NCBI RefSeq assembly: GCF_030384665.1
Contig: NC_083677.1
Span: 1,175,501-1,239,500 of the forward strand
From: Lodderomyces elongisporus
Taxonomy: Eukaryota > Ascomycota > Pichiomycetes > Serinales > Debaryomycetaceae
Length of the DNA stretch: 64,000 nt
Direction of reading: 5' to 3'
The notes under the pieces are model-generated. The model saw nothing but the letters and a program-made list of their open reading frames with translations. It did no database searches and was not told the DNA's origin. Below are positions 46,001 to 56,250 of this stretch, piece after piece. Each line of letters opens with the position of its first letter. Within the stretch, counting starts at the first letter, position 1. The translations under genes were made by a program, and so were the position numbers.

Positions 46001-49000
46001 AAACTCAAGCTTGATGTATCATTGAAATCGATGGCTACGATTGTGAGGTTGCCCAATGTAGTTGATGTGCTCATTGAGATTGATAACTTGAAAATGGATA
46101 ACGTATTTGTTGTCAAGAATGCGTTGGTGCGAAACGTGAGGTTGTATGTGGTCCATCCAGCTACAAGGTTGTGGGCTCGAATGGTGATTATCCAAGATCC
46201 TACTTTTAGCGCCGACTTGTCGAAAAGCTTACACGAAGCTAGCTTTGCCATTAAGGCAACGAGCATTAGAATCAATGTACCTCATCAATTCCAGTTTTAC
46301 ACAATCATTGACAATACCATCACTTTGGCAAAGGCAATTAAACAATTAAAGCACAATTTTCTTTACTTTAATTACGGGGCAACTGAATATGAAAGAATAT
46401 ATCCAGAAGCTAAGGAAGCACTTCATTTTCCTCATGTCAATATCAAAACCGGTGCACTAGGATTGACTCTTGAAAGTGACCCATTTGAAAATGAATTGGC
46501 CATGATCTATGAGTTGGGCTTGATCGAGCAGAAGGAAAGATTGCGGAAACTCCAAGCTTTTGAAATTAAATGCAAGAATGTTATGGATAGTGCCATTCCG
46601 GATATTGATGACCAAATCAATTTATCCGATACCCCTGCACCAACCAATAGTCATTCTCTGCATACGTATTTTGCAAACCATAAGTTTAAAATGCACAGTC
46701 CCTTGCGTCATGAGTATCTCGGAAAGAATAAGAACATGAACGATGGTTCCGGGGAGTCTGTTAACGCGTCGCATGCGAGAACAGGCATCTTGAAGGATGC
46801 GTTTTCGAAAATTAGATGCAACAATCCTAGTGAAAGAGCACAAACTCAAACTCAAACTCAAACCCAAGACAACAGCAACAATAATAGCAGTCAAATACCT
46901 GTTGATTCACAAACCGAAATGACAAGGTCTCAAGCAAGCAAGAAAATCGAGGAAGCGAGAAACCAGCTTTTGGAGAATTTCTCTCTAGCATGGACTAGAA
47001 AATACCGTTTATTCAGGAATAATAGGTTGCGTCTTTGGAAAGAAAGGTCACAAGAGGCTTGGGGCAAAGATGAAGTTCAAGACTCGTTCAAGAACAAATA
47101 TGACATAGTTGATTATGCAGAAGGTCCACCATTAGCAGGACCACTTTTCAGGGATTTGGATCTTACTTTGAGCGCATTTCAAGGTGGCGACGTAGACGAA
47201 TTTTTGTACAAATTTGCCAAAAAGCAACCAAAACTAACTTATTCAATTTTGATTCCAATGAACATCGACCTCAAGGCCCGAAAATTTTATATGATTCTAA
47301 GAGATTATCCATTACCATTGGCGTCTTTTCCTACTGCTAGCAATCCCCAACAACCAACCATTCATATTAGAAGCAACGTCATAATAAATGAAATGCTATA
47401 TACTCGAAAAGAACAGCTTCGTTATATCTATGTGCCTTACTCATTAGCAGTCACAAATAATGGCACTGCAGATAATTTCTACTCCGTGTATATTCCTCGT
47501 ACATTAACGCCAGTCAAAGTTGCCTCAGATTTCCATTGCGATCTCAATACAGATAGAGCATGCACGTTAAGTTGGTGTAAGGCATACCAACCGGCACTAA
47601 GTGCTATGGGCCAGGCATTTCAGATGTTTAGTAAACCAGCAATTGATGATAGTCCAATTGGTTGGTGGGATAAAGTGCCTTTAATTATGCACGGACGATA
47701 CGAGTTTGAAGTTAGAAATGAGCTATGCTTGTTGATGAAGAGTGGTACATCGCCTGATAAATTGGTTGGAAAGAATTCTGGGTTTGTTTATAGTTGGAAA
47801 AACAATGTTTCGGTGGTTATTGATGGTACCATAGATCCTAGAAATTTGATAACAGTATCCAGCGATGATTTCATGTTTGCCATTCCCAATTATGCTATGG
47901 AGGAAAGAAACATTTGGAGTTTGTTTTACGATGGAGCCGACCAGATCTCCCCAGATTTTGATTTGGATGCTAAAAAGTACCACAAGAAAGTCATTAGATT
48001 GAGTTCAAATGACAGAGTGAAATGGGTAGGTGGTATGAAATTCGAGAGAAATAAGCATTTCTCAAATAAATTATCAGACGAGGAGCTTAGAACTTCGGAA
48101 TTTAAACCTCATTACGATGTTGAAATTACCAACCCGGCAAACGAGTACCATCCAGACTCTTATGAGGGGTATAGATCAGATTATGTGCATATGTCGCTAT
48201 CAGTTATATCGAAATCACACAATGGCGAGGCTTTCAATGCGGCATTCTTTACACCATTATCATTTCATCACTTCTTTTATTGGTGGGACACCATAGCTCA
48301 TTATTCGCCTCCGCCAGTACGGAGCGGACGCTTGTTCACTCAAGGTCAAAAGAGCTACAAAGTCAAATTTAGTCCACATTTGTTTACCATGAAGTATCAA
48401 ATGATTTTCAACCCTGTGACAATATCACATTTGTACCTTCACTCTAGTGATGAACTAAAAGGAAAAAAGAATAGGATTTCATTTACAGGTCTCAAAGGTA
48501 AATTTGCCATTTGTGAGATTGACTTGCATCAACGGAAGGAGCTTTTAACTTATGTAAACAAAAAACTAAACCGAAAGACGCAAGTTAAACATCTTAAGAT
48601 GAGCCAAGCAGAAATCAATGTCGAAAGGGCCGATGTGAGGATATTAAATGCCTTATTTGGTGACCAATCCGTGAGTGGTAAGTTGATGTCTTTTCTCACT
48701 GGTGATAATTCTTCAAGTAGAGGTTCTTCCAACCGTTCACACAAATCTAGCGGTGGTAGCGGTGGTGGTGGTGGTGGCGGTTTTGGCGGGGGAACTCACG
48801 CGTCTGAATTTACCAGGTGGCTTGATAGTGTTGAAGTTCCAGATGGAGACTTCTCCTGGATTGATCCAGAAGATTTTGTTGAGTTAGAGTTGAGAGAAAC
48901 GCTATCACCATACCCCAAGATCAGGATCATTCCATTTTTTTACACTCCAAAGTGCAGTTACTTTAGAGAGTTTACACTCAAGCACACTGGACCGTTCCCA

Positions 49001-51952
49001 TTTGGCAATGAGGATATTCATGATTGCATAATGAATCTCGAGAAACCCGCAGCAGTTCAAACACGTATCTTGGAAGAACGAATTGATACTTTGAGACAAG
49101 ATTTGAAAAAAGCGCAGCATGCACTTGAACGGTTGAAATTGTACGATGCACCTGAGTTTCAACAAGATATCGAAAACACAGAGCTGGAAATAGCGGTCTT
49201 GGTGGAAAAGATCAATATTATACAAACTGCAAAGGATAATTTTAATCAAGGTGATGTAGAAGCCCTTCAAGATTTGGCAGACACAAACTCAACAGAGTCA
49301 ATATCGAGGCAATTGTCTGGGTTATCGGCATATTCCAGTCACGTGAATAACGATGAGTTGTTGCAAGCATCAAACTTTGTTGCGATAGCTGAATTCCATA
49401 ATCGTTTCATTGTGCACAATTTGAAAATGAAGTGGGATGATGTTTTAAAGGAATACTTTGTTAGTTATCTTGAAAGGATAGGCGACAGAAAGAGCCACGT
49501 TTATTATATGACTAAGACTGCAGTGGATCTTGTGCAAAGCGTTATTAAAGAGTCAGAAGAAGCAGAAAAACTGTCCGAGTCCATCAGTGACAAGCATATT
49601 GAAAAGAAGTTTTCCCTTGGCGAAAATGTTATTGAGTCGTTTGATGAGACATTGGAAAAAGTAGGAAACCCTGATGAAGAAGAGCCAGAGTACAAGTATT
49701 TGGTGAAACTCATTCACCCACAAATACAAATGATTAGCAAGAAGTTACCCGACACGTGTGTTTTGTTAACTTCAAAGGATCTTGATATTAGGATTGTTGA
49801 CATAAATGAGAAAGATATGGTGGATGTGATGACCGATAACAAGGAAATGACTGCAAAGATTGAAAGCAGAATTGGAGTGGTATTTAGAGAGGAGCAGTTA
49901 TTTGTCATTAGCAAGAACGACATTTTGAATATGAAACCATGGTCTAAATTTGAAAAAGATGGATACATGTCTGTAAACAACTGGCCCCCTTGGTTTGAAT
50001 GTGAAGTTTGCTATGAAGGGTCTTGGGCACAAGAACATTTGGTTTCAGAAAAGAACACCATAGCGCTCATCTATAAAAACCCTAATCAATTATTTCTTAA
50101 CTCAAAGAAGTTAGAGCAAGCCAACGAAATTAAAGTTTACTTGTCAAAACTTGTCTTTAGTGCAACATCAGCACAGTACTTGGCAATATATTGCATTGTG
50201 ACTGAACTTTTAATGACGAATAACCAACATGATACTGTAAATGGTCGATTGTCGAAAGTTCTTGCTTTTGCCGATCCAAGCGATTTCAGAGGATGGGATC
50301 TGAAAGTTCGCGATTTGCAAACGCATATCCGCGAGTTTAAGGATATTTTGATGAATTTTGATCAAAAAGGAGCATCATTGAGTGAGAAAGAGCGCAAATA
50401 TCTAAAACTTTTGGAGCTCGAGATGGAAAAGCTAAAGTTAGAGCTCTTGATGATTATGAAAGCTTTGAGAATGAAGAATAAGAAATCAAAACAAACTTCA
50501 AAGTACTGGAGTATTTTGGCTGAGCAAATTATCTGGCATTTCTTAGATGATGATCGGAAGCCATTTATTGATTTTGCTTGTGCAAACACTGCATTATCTA
50601 GAATGGAATCTGTAGAAGGGTCGAACCTGAATGAGTTTACAATTGGTATGCTCCAAGGGTTCAACCTCGAGGAAAATGCCACATATCCGATATTGTTGTC
50701 TCCAATGATGTCAGAAATACCCAATGTGGCTGACCCCGATTCCGAATCCGCAGTGCCTGTTGTCAAAATTACTTGGACGATGTTGGCGGCTGTCGGAGGG
50801 ATACCAATTATCAAAGATGCCAAGCTCGAAGTTTTGCCATTGAGGTTTGAGTTGGTTTACAAGACTGCTAAGAAATTGCAAGCATATCTTTTCCCTAAGG
50901 ACGAGTCATTTGAAGCAGATATTGGTGGTAGTGATTCTGAATATGGCGATGACGATGACGATAATGATATGATGAGCTTTACGTCATCTGAGTATGAAGG
51001 ATACCCTGCTGAAAACTCATCTATAGACTCTCTGATCATGGGATATGAAAAGGGATACAATCAATCAGATCACCGGAGTCCATGGAAGAAGTTGATGACA
51101 AAAAGCAAAAACAGTCTTGGTGGTGCTAATAATAAGTCGTCAACTCTGCTGAGAAACAAATCCGGAAATGGATATAGTAGTTCATCTGGTCTGTTGATGA
51201 AGCATAGGGATTCATCGATTCTTAGTCGATCTTCGAGTCAGAGTAGCGTGTCGCAACAACAGCAACAACAACAACAACACGGAAAAGGAAAGACTAATAC
51301 ATGGAAACTAACCAACCGTTCTAAACAAGGTATTTCTCGTCAGGCATGGCAAGGTTTGTCAGAAGAAGATGATTTGAGTATATTAATCTCGAGATCGATG
51401 CAGTTCAAGTCTATTATTGATTTAGAGATTGTTGCGTTCAAGCTTATGGTTAGTTTCTCTGGTCCAACTTCTTTGAGTTTGCTCAATGTGAATCAGCTTG
51501 TGATTTCGATGCCTGATTTGAGTTATGAGCATAGGATTTGGAGCGGTGAGGATTTCATGAATAGGTTGAAGAAGGATATCATCAAGGTGATTGTGCAGCA
51601 TACAGGTAAGATTTTGGGTAACAAGTTTAAGCCAAATAAGAAGATCAAAGTTGACAAGCCGCTCAAGCAAATCTCGGACTATCGAAGATTCATGACATTG
51701 GAGGATTTACAAAGAGACGGTCGTGAGAGGGACAGTAGTTCCGTTGATCATAAACTCAATCTTGGTCAGAGTAAAAGTCGCCTGAGCCACCAAAGTCAAA
51801 GCCTGGACCATTTGCATCCTCCATCACATACACATCATAATGGTAAGCATATTAGACCAATTACGAGACGAGAAGATGCGGGGGATGGTACATTTGAAGC
51901 CTATCTTGACCCAGCAGATGACAAAGTTGAGATAGACATTGATTCAGCATGA
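43079..51952 (+). CDS. FMP27: FMP27/Hobbit (BLTP2) bridge-like lipid transfer protein
   Basis: This 2957-aa protein matches the Fmp27 family of rod-shaped lipid-transfer proteins. It begins with a membrane anchor (about residues 1-25, MLYYCFLVAAITYAVLLLLI) and a beta-rich N-terminal domain. The family signatures are visible: a GFWDK-type motif as GWWDKVPLIMHGRYEF near residue 1525, and a WPPW motif as NNWPPWFECEVCYEGSW near residue 2302. A coiled coil follows the GFWDK region (about 2000-2060). Such proteins sit at ER-plasma membrane contacts and are thought to move phospholipids along a hydrophobic groove. It is longer than S. cerevisiae Fmp27 (2628 aa) through low-complexity inserts: a TQTP repeat at about 430-470, an Asp/Asn run near 880-900, a Gly run near 1895-1910, and a Ser/Gln-rich C-terminal stretch. 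The start is the first ATG of the frame. Confidence 0.95.
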   Translation: MLYYCFLVAAITYAVLLLLINTLPHISVKYFGLLSLRCITIKTKTSTIRIGRLSLRLSFRKSMGQTSLRPFNIEVADVSIRSDTQKPSGTSNSEEHHESKRKSPNVPPKSLFNINLKEKLHFTLPKSIHNYLVRTQLINMINFQVFRISIYHEDAHEDICVETEFCRIQTEIEKNCDLRITLTLLNGVIYDIANVEEKVHLFRNVEFYVDCQAIATCEALTPNKISIQLQDFEQSLSVGRLNIPLEFFDIENRQKQRQKQKEKEDQERERDRERDQKSEPNQSSNMNVDLSQTNPEISDELSKDTKESIQIATEGVKHHKERFLKYKELTKEILMLYSNTNVRFEDTTISYKDVSANLSNFVLLLKKLEKPDQSIAVKLEMYLTSFKIYHKETQCLELPSCTINYELCPLKLLMAAQAYLDLKSMTETHNQVQTETQTPTQTPTQTPTQTPTHSQPQAQTQTKTPSKPLSQFLDFELNITLSNPTIDIYYDQEDFIFGLFKNKLAAKEKKHSNAATNSIDANKSLRMTNFASQIINFVLSKLTIVDFQLNLHLPEIGLFKDSEFNRHSTSNMVISFRLSAFFLRLFTRRQRSRSRSRISRLSTKRTLNCLLKLKNFKGEAQENLVQLTKINTLVSYDLEKQQLSGQVSSKVIRFKSVNDHFFYMVRQFRNRQRMYFNQKYDIWRAKHKKEDATNLINPNSENKPTTPTPSETATPQEPNGSTKFIHLFEVLPSFVSSLKFTSKEIIFDILCKEGLPSRIIYDWQLEKEVDLADFRRGISLRINDTTGHYKLLKQSLGLSVAQIQLFTISEYSLEYMEDFDKVCPQQASDSELDDLSSINSFASEHDNQERMTGGSNIGDGNVSSGSGGGRNNVEDCDNDNDNDDDDDDDSPEQGIKRIKNVLNIQDINLTNSVSTADDADRDRLLLSIPEIDSRLDMFFFWCIFYARSMLQRFAPTVESNCSKEQLQKISKPKPKLKLDVSLKSMATIVRLPNVVDVLIEIDNLKMDNVFVVKNALVRNVRLYVVHPATRLWARMVIIQDPTFSADLSKSLHEASFAIKATSIRINVPHQFQFYTIIDNTITLAKAIKQLKHNFLYFNYGATEYERIYPEAKEALHFPHVNIKTGALGLTLESDPFENELAMIYELGLIEQKERLRKLQAFEIKCKNVMDSAIPDIDDQINLSDTPAPTNSHSLHTYFANHKFKMHSPLRHEYLGKNKNMNDGSGESVNASHARTGILKDAFSKIRCNNPSERAQTQTQTQTQDNSNNNSSQIPVDSQTEMTRSQASKKIEEARNQLLENFSLAWTRKYRLFRNNRLRLWKERSQEAWGKDEVQDSFKNKYDIVDYAEGPPLAGPLFRDLDLTLSAFQGGDVDEFLYKFAKKQPKLTYSILIPMNIDLKARKFYMILRDYPLPLASFPTASNPQQPTIHIRSNVIINEMLYTRKEQLRYIYVPYSLAVTNNGTADNFYSVYIPRTLTPVKVASDFHCDLNTDRACTLSWCKAYQPALSAMGQAFQMFSKPAIDDSPIGWWDKVPLIMHGRYEFEVRNELCLLMKSGTSPDKLVGKNSGFVYSWKNNVSVVIDGTIDPRNLITVSSDDFMFAIPNYAMEERNIWSLFYDGADQISPDFDLDAKKYHKKVIRLSSNDRVKWVGGMKFERNKHFSNKLSDEELRTSEFKPHYDVEITNPANEYHPDSYEGYRSDYVHMSLSVISKSHNGEAFNAAFFTPLSFHHFFYWWDTIAHYSPPPVRSGRLFTQGQKSYKVKFSPHLFTMKYQMIFNPVTISHLYLHSSDELKGKKNRISFTGLKGKFAICEIDLHQRKELLTYVNKKLNRKTQVKHLKMSQAEINVERADVRILNALFGDQSVSGKLMSFLTGDNSSSRGSSNRSHKSSGGSGGGGGGGFGGGTHASEFTRWLDSVEVPDGDFSWIDPEDFVELELRETLSPYPKIRIIPFFYTPKCSYFREFTLKHTGPFPFGNEDIHDCIMNLEKPAAVQTRILEERIDTLRQDLKKAQHALERLKLYDAPEFQQDIENTELEIAVLVEKINIIQTAKDNFNQGDVEALQDLADTNSTESISRQLSGLSAYSSHVNNDELLQASNFVAIAEFHNRFIVHNLKMKWDDVLKEYFVSYLERIGDRKSHVYYMTKTAVDLVQSVIKESEEAEKLSESISDKHIEKKFSLGENVIESFDETLEKVGNPDEEEPEYKYLVKLIHPQIQMISKKLPDTCVLLTSKDLDIRIVDINEKDMVDVMTDNKEMTAKIESRIGVVFREEQLFVISKNDILNMKPWSKFEKDGYMSVNNWPPWFECEVCYEGSWAQEHLVSEKNTIALIYKNPNQLFLNSKKLEQANEIKVYLSKLVFSATSAQYLAIYCIVTELLMTNNQHDTVNGRLSKVLAFADPSDFRGWDLKVRDLQTHIREFKDILMNFDQKGASLSEKERKYLKLLELEMEKLKLELLMIMKALRMKNKKSKQTSKYWSILAEQIIWHFLDDDRKPFIDFACANTALSRMESVEGSNLNEFTIGMLQGFNLEENATYPILLSPMMSEIPNVADPDSESAVPVVKITWTMLAAVGGIPIIKDAKLEVLPLRFELVYKTAKKLQAYLFPKDESFEADIGGSDSEYGDDDDDNDMMSFTSSEYEGYPAENSSIDSLIMGYEKGYNQSDHRSPWKKLMTKSKNSLGGANNKSSTLLRNKSGNGYSSSSGLLMKHRDSSILSRSSSQSSVSQQQQQQQQHGKGKTNTWKLTNRSKQGISRQAWQGLSEEDDLSILISRSMQFKSIIDLEIVAFKLMVSFSGPTSLSLLNVNQLVISMPDLSYEHRIWSGEDFMNRLKKDIIKVIVQHTGKILGNKFKPNKKIKVDKPLKQISDYRRFMTLEDLQRDGRERDSSSVDHKLNLGQSKSRLSHQSQSLDHLHPPSHTHHNGKHIRPITRREDAGDGTFEAYLDPADDKVEIDIDSA

Positions 51953-53211
51953 GCGAAATGTGCAAGTGGAAGATGCAAATGGGAGACTAATGGGGAAGAG
52001 GAAAGATTAGGAAGGGGATTACAGACTAAGTACAGGCTGATTACAGGATAATTGCAAGCTCAATACCGACTGGTTTCAGTGTAGTTGTAAGCTAATTGGA
52101 GAAATTGTGGAGACCGGCTAAAAAAAGAAAGATGATTAGAGGAAATTTATGAGGGAAGTGGTTTGTTTTATCTGTGATGCTATTTTGCACCTTGCATTCG
52201 GTTAAACTGTTATGAATGTTATACTTGAACTTATCTTTAGAGTACAATACCATGAGTAATTGAAATAAAATACCTTTGACAAATTGATTCTCTACGCATG
52301 TTTGTATTACTGGCTCAGCCGCCCAACTCTATTTGCTTTATTATCCTTCTTTTTATTTGTACTTTACTATGTATCATCTCAATCAAATCTACATTCAATC
52401 TAGATAGAAAAGTGTATTAACAATTGAGTAGAAGAAGAAGAAGAAGAAGAAGAAGAAGCGAATCAAAAAAAAAAGAAAACTACACAAAAGGAGGACCTTC
52501 GGAATGCCATGAGTTGTCGCACATATCAAGAAACCTTTAGGTACCGGCTATAAGCAATATGCAGGATTTACCACTAACATTCTCAACTGTCCCAACTTCC
52601 AAGCCAGCTTCTCAGTCATGCCTACAAATGCACTACTGATAGTTATCACTACCTATAACTATTAATAACAACTATTAACGACTTTTTCAATCGCTGCTAA
52701 CCTTTTGGTTTACTGTCACCACAAACAATACTAGTAGTAATAGGAAACAAAATAAGAAAAAACTTCACTCTGACTTGCGCTTAACACGGAATTGATAGTT
52801 AGATTCAAAAACAAGAGAATAGTCTACATCAGGAACATTGACTCTAAAGTCACCAACCATTACAATAAACGCCTACTCCTTTTCTTTTTCCCCTTATTTT
52901 TTTCTTTTCTTTTTTTTTCTCTAGAAAGGAGAACAAGGGCGGGTATCCAACACTGTAATAGTTCTAGGCTATTTTGAGCTTTTTGGATAAATAATCAGTC
53001 AATTGATATACCTTTGAAGAAGCAATTGAACAATTAACCTTATTCAACTGCTTCATCCGAACCACACTAGATTATAATTGTTTAGTTTCTGAAAAGAAGA
53101 AAAAAAGTTAAAAAGAAAAAACAAAACAAAAGAAAACAAAAAAGGGAATTACAAACTAAACAACAGCTAAAAAACAAACAAACAAACAAACAAACAAATT
53201 GCTATACTACA
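51953..53211. other. FMP27 3' flank and GYP2 promoter
   Basis: Contains (GAA)n at about 52430-52457, A-rich runs and an (AAAC)n run (53175-53199) directly before the GYP2 ATG. The sequence at 52500-52680 is less repetitive than its surroundings, but no gene or RNA is recognised. Confidence 0.6.
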
Positions 53212-56112
53212 ATGGCGTTCTTTGGAGTTTTAAAGGATAGAGCGTTTAATGTACTTAATCAAGTCATATCGGAAAACAAGCATGGGTCTGAAAATTTGAG
53301 TAAAGAGCAGAAGTTTTGCCAGAAATTCAATATTCCCGACGATGAAAGAGTCATTATAGAGGCAGATGTTATTCTTGAAGTCTCCAGCTTTCAACCCGAC
53401 GACGAGGCGATAGCCGCAGCACGAGCGAAAGGAGGTAATTTGGGCTCAGCAAGTAAATCAAGTAGAAGAAAAATAACGAGCCATACACGCTCTCAGGGTA
53501 CATTGTACTTGACCCAACACTTTCTTCTATACGCCGATTCACGCGATTCCCGTCATTGTTCGTTTTCACTACAATTATCTATTGTAAAGAAATTGGAAAG
53601 AGAGACTTCGGCATATGATAATAGACTCTTGATATCGTTGAGCACAACGAGCCGGTTGCTTTTACGCATTTCGTTTGATGGATTGAGATCTGATAATGAA
53701 CGATTTGCCTCAGATTTATCCATGGCCTTAAAAAATAACCATCCAAATATAAAAAAACTTGCCAAGTTTGTTCAAGCAAGCTATTCAGAGTACCTCTTGT
53801 CCAAGAATCACATGTCAAGCACAAAAATAGAGCACGTACCACCAGGTGGCTTGGGGTTGGTTTTTAAGTTTCCGGGAAACCCGAAGGAATCGAGAGACAA
53901 AACCAAGTTGAAGTTTTGGTTTGATCTCTTTATCGAAAATGGAAGAAATTTGTCGTTGATCAAAACAGAAATGTTCTACAAACTAATTAGAGTGGGGCTT
54001 CCAAATAGAATGCGTGGTGAAATTTGGGAGCTTTGTTGTGGATCGATGTACTTGAGGTTGGAAAATGAAAACTTTTACGAGAAGATATTGGAAAGTAATA
54101 GTGGCAAATCATCGTTTGCAATTGAGGAAATTGAAAAGGATTTGAATAGATCATTACCGGAATATGCAGCTTACCAGTCAGAGGAAGGGATTGGCCGGCT
54201 TCGCAGAGTTTTGACTGCATACCTGTGGAAAAACCCCGAGATTGGGTATTGTCAGGCAATGAACATTGTGGTTGCTGCGCTCTTGATTTATATGTCCGAG
54301 GAGCAAGCATTTTGGTGTTTGAATGTTTTGTGTGACAGATTAGTACCTGGATACTATTCAAAGACAATGTACGGAACACTTTTGGATCAAAAAGTTTTCG
54401 AGTCTTTAGTGCAAAAAACTATGCCAATGCTTTGGGACCACATTGTTAAAAATGACATTCAAGTGTCTGTTGTTACTTTGCCGTGGTTTTTGTCTTTGTA
54501 TTTATCATCAATGCCATTGGTTTATGCTTTTAGAATTTTGGATATTTTCTTTATGCAGGGCCCAAGAACTTTGTTCCAAGTTGCTTTAGCAGTGTTTAAA
54601 ATCAATGGTGAAGCTTTACTCAAGTCTGAGGATGATGCTTCATTCATTTCTATCATTAAACTGTATTTTGGTTCCTTGGATACTTCAGCACACCCTTCAT
54701 CACCTCAATTGAAATACCGTAATATCACCAAATTCCAAGAATTACTTGCAGTAGCTTTTAGAGAGTTTTCAGTTGTCGATGAGGAGATGATCAATACACA
54801 TAGAAACAGACATAGGGGTACCATCTATCAAAATATCTCAACATTTGTCAAGCGAACTGAGATTAGAAACTTGCCCAAAACCCCCAACATCTCTCTGGAA
54901 AACTTGGACCTGCTATACGACCGATTTTACTCCCTGGTGGAGCAATCGAGGATAACCGAAGGTTCAGGCTCTAGTACCATTGACTTTAAAGCCTTCCAAG
55001 ACTTGATGTCAGACTTGTGCGATTGGGTTGGATTCCAAGACGAAAAGTATGAACAAATTGAACAATCGTTTCTCCATAGGTTGTTCCAGAAGTGGGACTT
55101 GGAAAACAACGAAGTATTAACATTCAAAAATTTGGTGATGGGAATCAACTCTTTGGTGGAGCCTGATCTCATGACGTCGATGTCTAATTTCTTTGCCCTT
55201 TATCAAGACCAGCATGGCAAGCTTGGTAACGATGGAATATTGAAGCTATCTGAAGATCTTCTTTACATTACAAATCCTTGGAAACTGGGTGCTTACGTGG
55301 ACGGTATCACACAACAAATCATTCAACGAGAGGTTGCTGCAGCTGTGATTCGCGAACAAGAAGAACGCAAGAAAAATGAGGATTCGGAGAACAGCTCCGT
55401 TGATGCTGATAACCAACCTCAAGTCCATATTGACGAGGAAAGGTTTTTGGGCCAACAAACAGAGAGGTATTTGCAATCCGCCAGTATGTTTATCAAAAGA
55501 GCATTTGAATATGCTCAACCTAATGAAGAGGAGTTGCTCATTGAAGACTTAAAGTTGAGCTCAGATATCTCACACAATGCCGCGTTGGATCCTTCGCATC
55601 CTGTTTTTCTCAATTTGCCAACGTTTCGTATGGTAATCTTGGCCGATGAAACGTATGAACTCTTGTTTACGAACACATTAAGGGAATCGATTCATCTCGA
55701 TAAACCTTTGAGCAACACATCCAACCCAATCAGGAATTTGAGAGACATGTTTGATGGTTTACTCAATGACGGAGTGCGAGTTGCCAATAGAGTCCGACAG
55801 AGGATGGATTCCAAGGCATCTCAAGCCAGCGGTAGTGGTGCTTCTTCAAGTAATTCTTCAGCACGGTCCACAAAAGCCTCGAATGCAACTGGTCCGTCCG
55901 CACAAGATGCAGAAGACGAGGAAGATGAAGAAGATTTTAGGAAAGTGGTCATTGACGAGAAGGACAAGGACTTTTTATTATCTTCAGAGAGTGCAACGGG
56001 TCCAGAGCTGCCTTCTTCTAGCCAAGCGATGCAAAGCAGCACTAGCAATACAAGTGACGGCGAAGCCAAGCCAAAGAAGTCTACGAATGAACTTAATTTA
56101 ATAGAATTCTAG
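53212..56112 (+). CDS. GYP2: GYP2/MDR1, TBC-domain Rab GTPase-activating protein
   Basis: This 966-aa protein aligns along its length with yeast Gyp2/Mdr1 (950 aa). A GRAM-like domain covers about residues 50-180 (TLYLTQHFLLYADSRD), and a TBC domain about 262-460 (GLPNRMRGEIWELCCGSMYL). The dual-finger residues are present: the arginine finger in IEKDLNRS (IxxDxxR) and the glutamine finger in IGYCQAMN. A C-terminal EF-hand-like region (about 600-690) and a block TFRMVILADETYELLF are also shared. Gyp2 stimulates GTP hydrolysis by Ypt6-type Rabs at the Golgi and endosomes. CTG codons at residues 338 (Y-CTG-WKNP) and 575 fall where Ser is usual, supporting CTG as Ser. The C-terminal tail is Ser-rich and acidic. 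It is convergent with the SEG1-like gene. Confidence 0.95.
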   Translation: MAFFGVLKDRAFNVLNQVISENKHGSENLSKEQKFCQKFNIPDDERVIIEADVILEVSSFQPDDEAIAAARAKGGNLGSASKSSRRKITSHTRSQGTLYLTQHFLLYADSRDSRHCSFSLQLSIVKKLERETSAYDNRLLISLSTTSRLLLRISFDGLRSDNERFASDLSMALKNNHPNIKKLAKFVQASYSEYLLSKNHMSSTKIEHVPPGGLGLVFKFPGNPKESRDKTKLKFWFDLFIENGRNLSLIKTEMFYKLIRVGLPNRMRGEIWELCCGSMYLRLENENFYEKILESNSGKSSFAIEEIEKDLNRSLPEYAAYQSEEGIGRLRRVLTAYLWKNPEIGYCQAMNIVVAALLIYMSEEQAFWCLNVLCDRLVPGYYSKTMYGTLLDQKVFESLVQKTMPMLWDHIVKNDIQVSVVTLPWFLSLYLSSMPLVYAFRILDIFFMQGPRTLFQVALAVFKINGEALLKSEDDASFISIIKLYFGSLDTSAHPSSPQLKYRNITKFQELLAVAFREFSVVDEEMINTHRNRHRGTIYQNISTFVKRTEIRNLPKTPNISLENLDLLYDRFYSLVEQSRITEGSGSSTIDFKAFQDLMSDLCDWVGFQDEKYEQIEQSFLHRLFQKWDLENNEVLTFKNLVMGINSLVEPDLMTSMSNFFALYQDQHGKLGNDGILKLSEDLLYITNPWKLGAYVDGITQQIIQREVAAAVIREQEERKKNEDSENSSVDADNQPQVHIDEERFLGQQTERYLQSASMFIKRAFEYAQPNEEELLIEDLKLSSDISHNAALDPSHPVFLNLPTFRMVILADETYELLFTNTLRESIHLDKPLSNTSNPIRNLRDMFDGLLNDGVRVANRVRQRMDSKASQASGSGASSSNSSARSTKASNATGPSAQDAEDEEDEEDFRKVVIDEKDKDFLLSSESATGPELPSSSQAMQSSTSNTSDGEAKPKKSTNELNLIEF

Positions 56113-56250
56113 TCCAATTCCCAATAAAACATTACCATATTATTCTACCTATTGAGAAAACAGATAAAACAACAAAAAAAAGATACAACTAGTTTAGTTT
56201 ATTTATAGTTTTATACTATTGTTTTACAATACACAAACATTATGCGCTTT

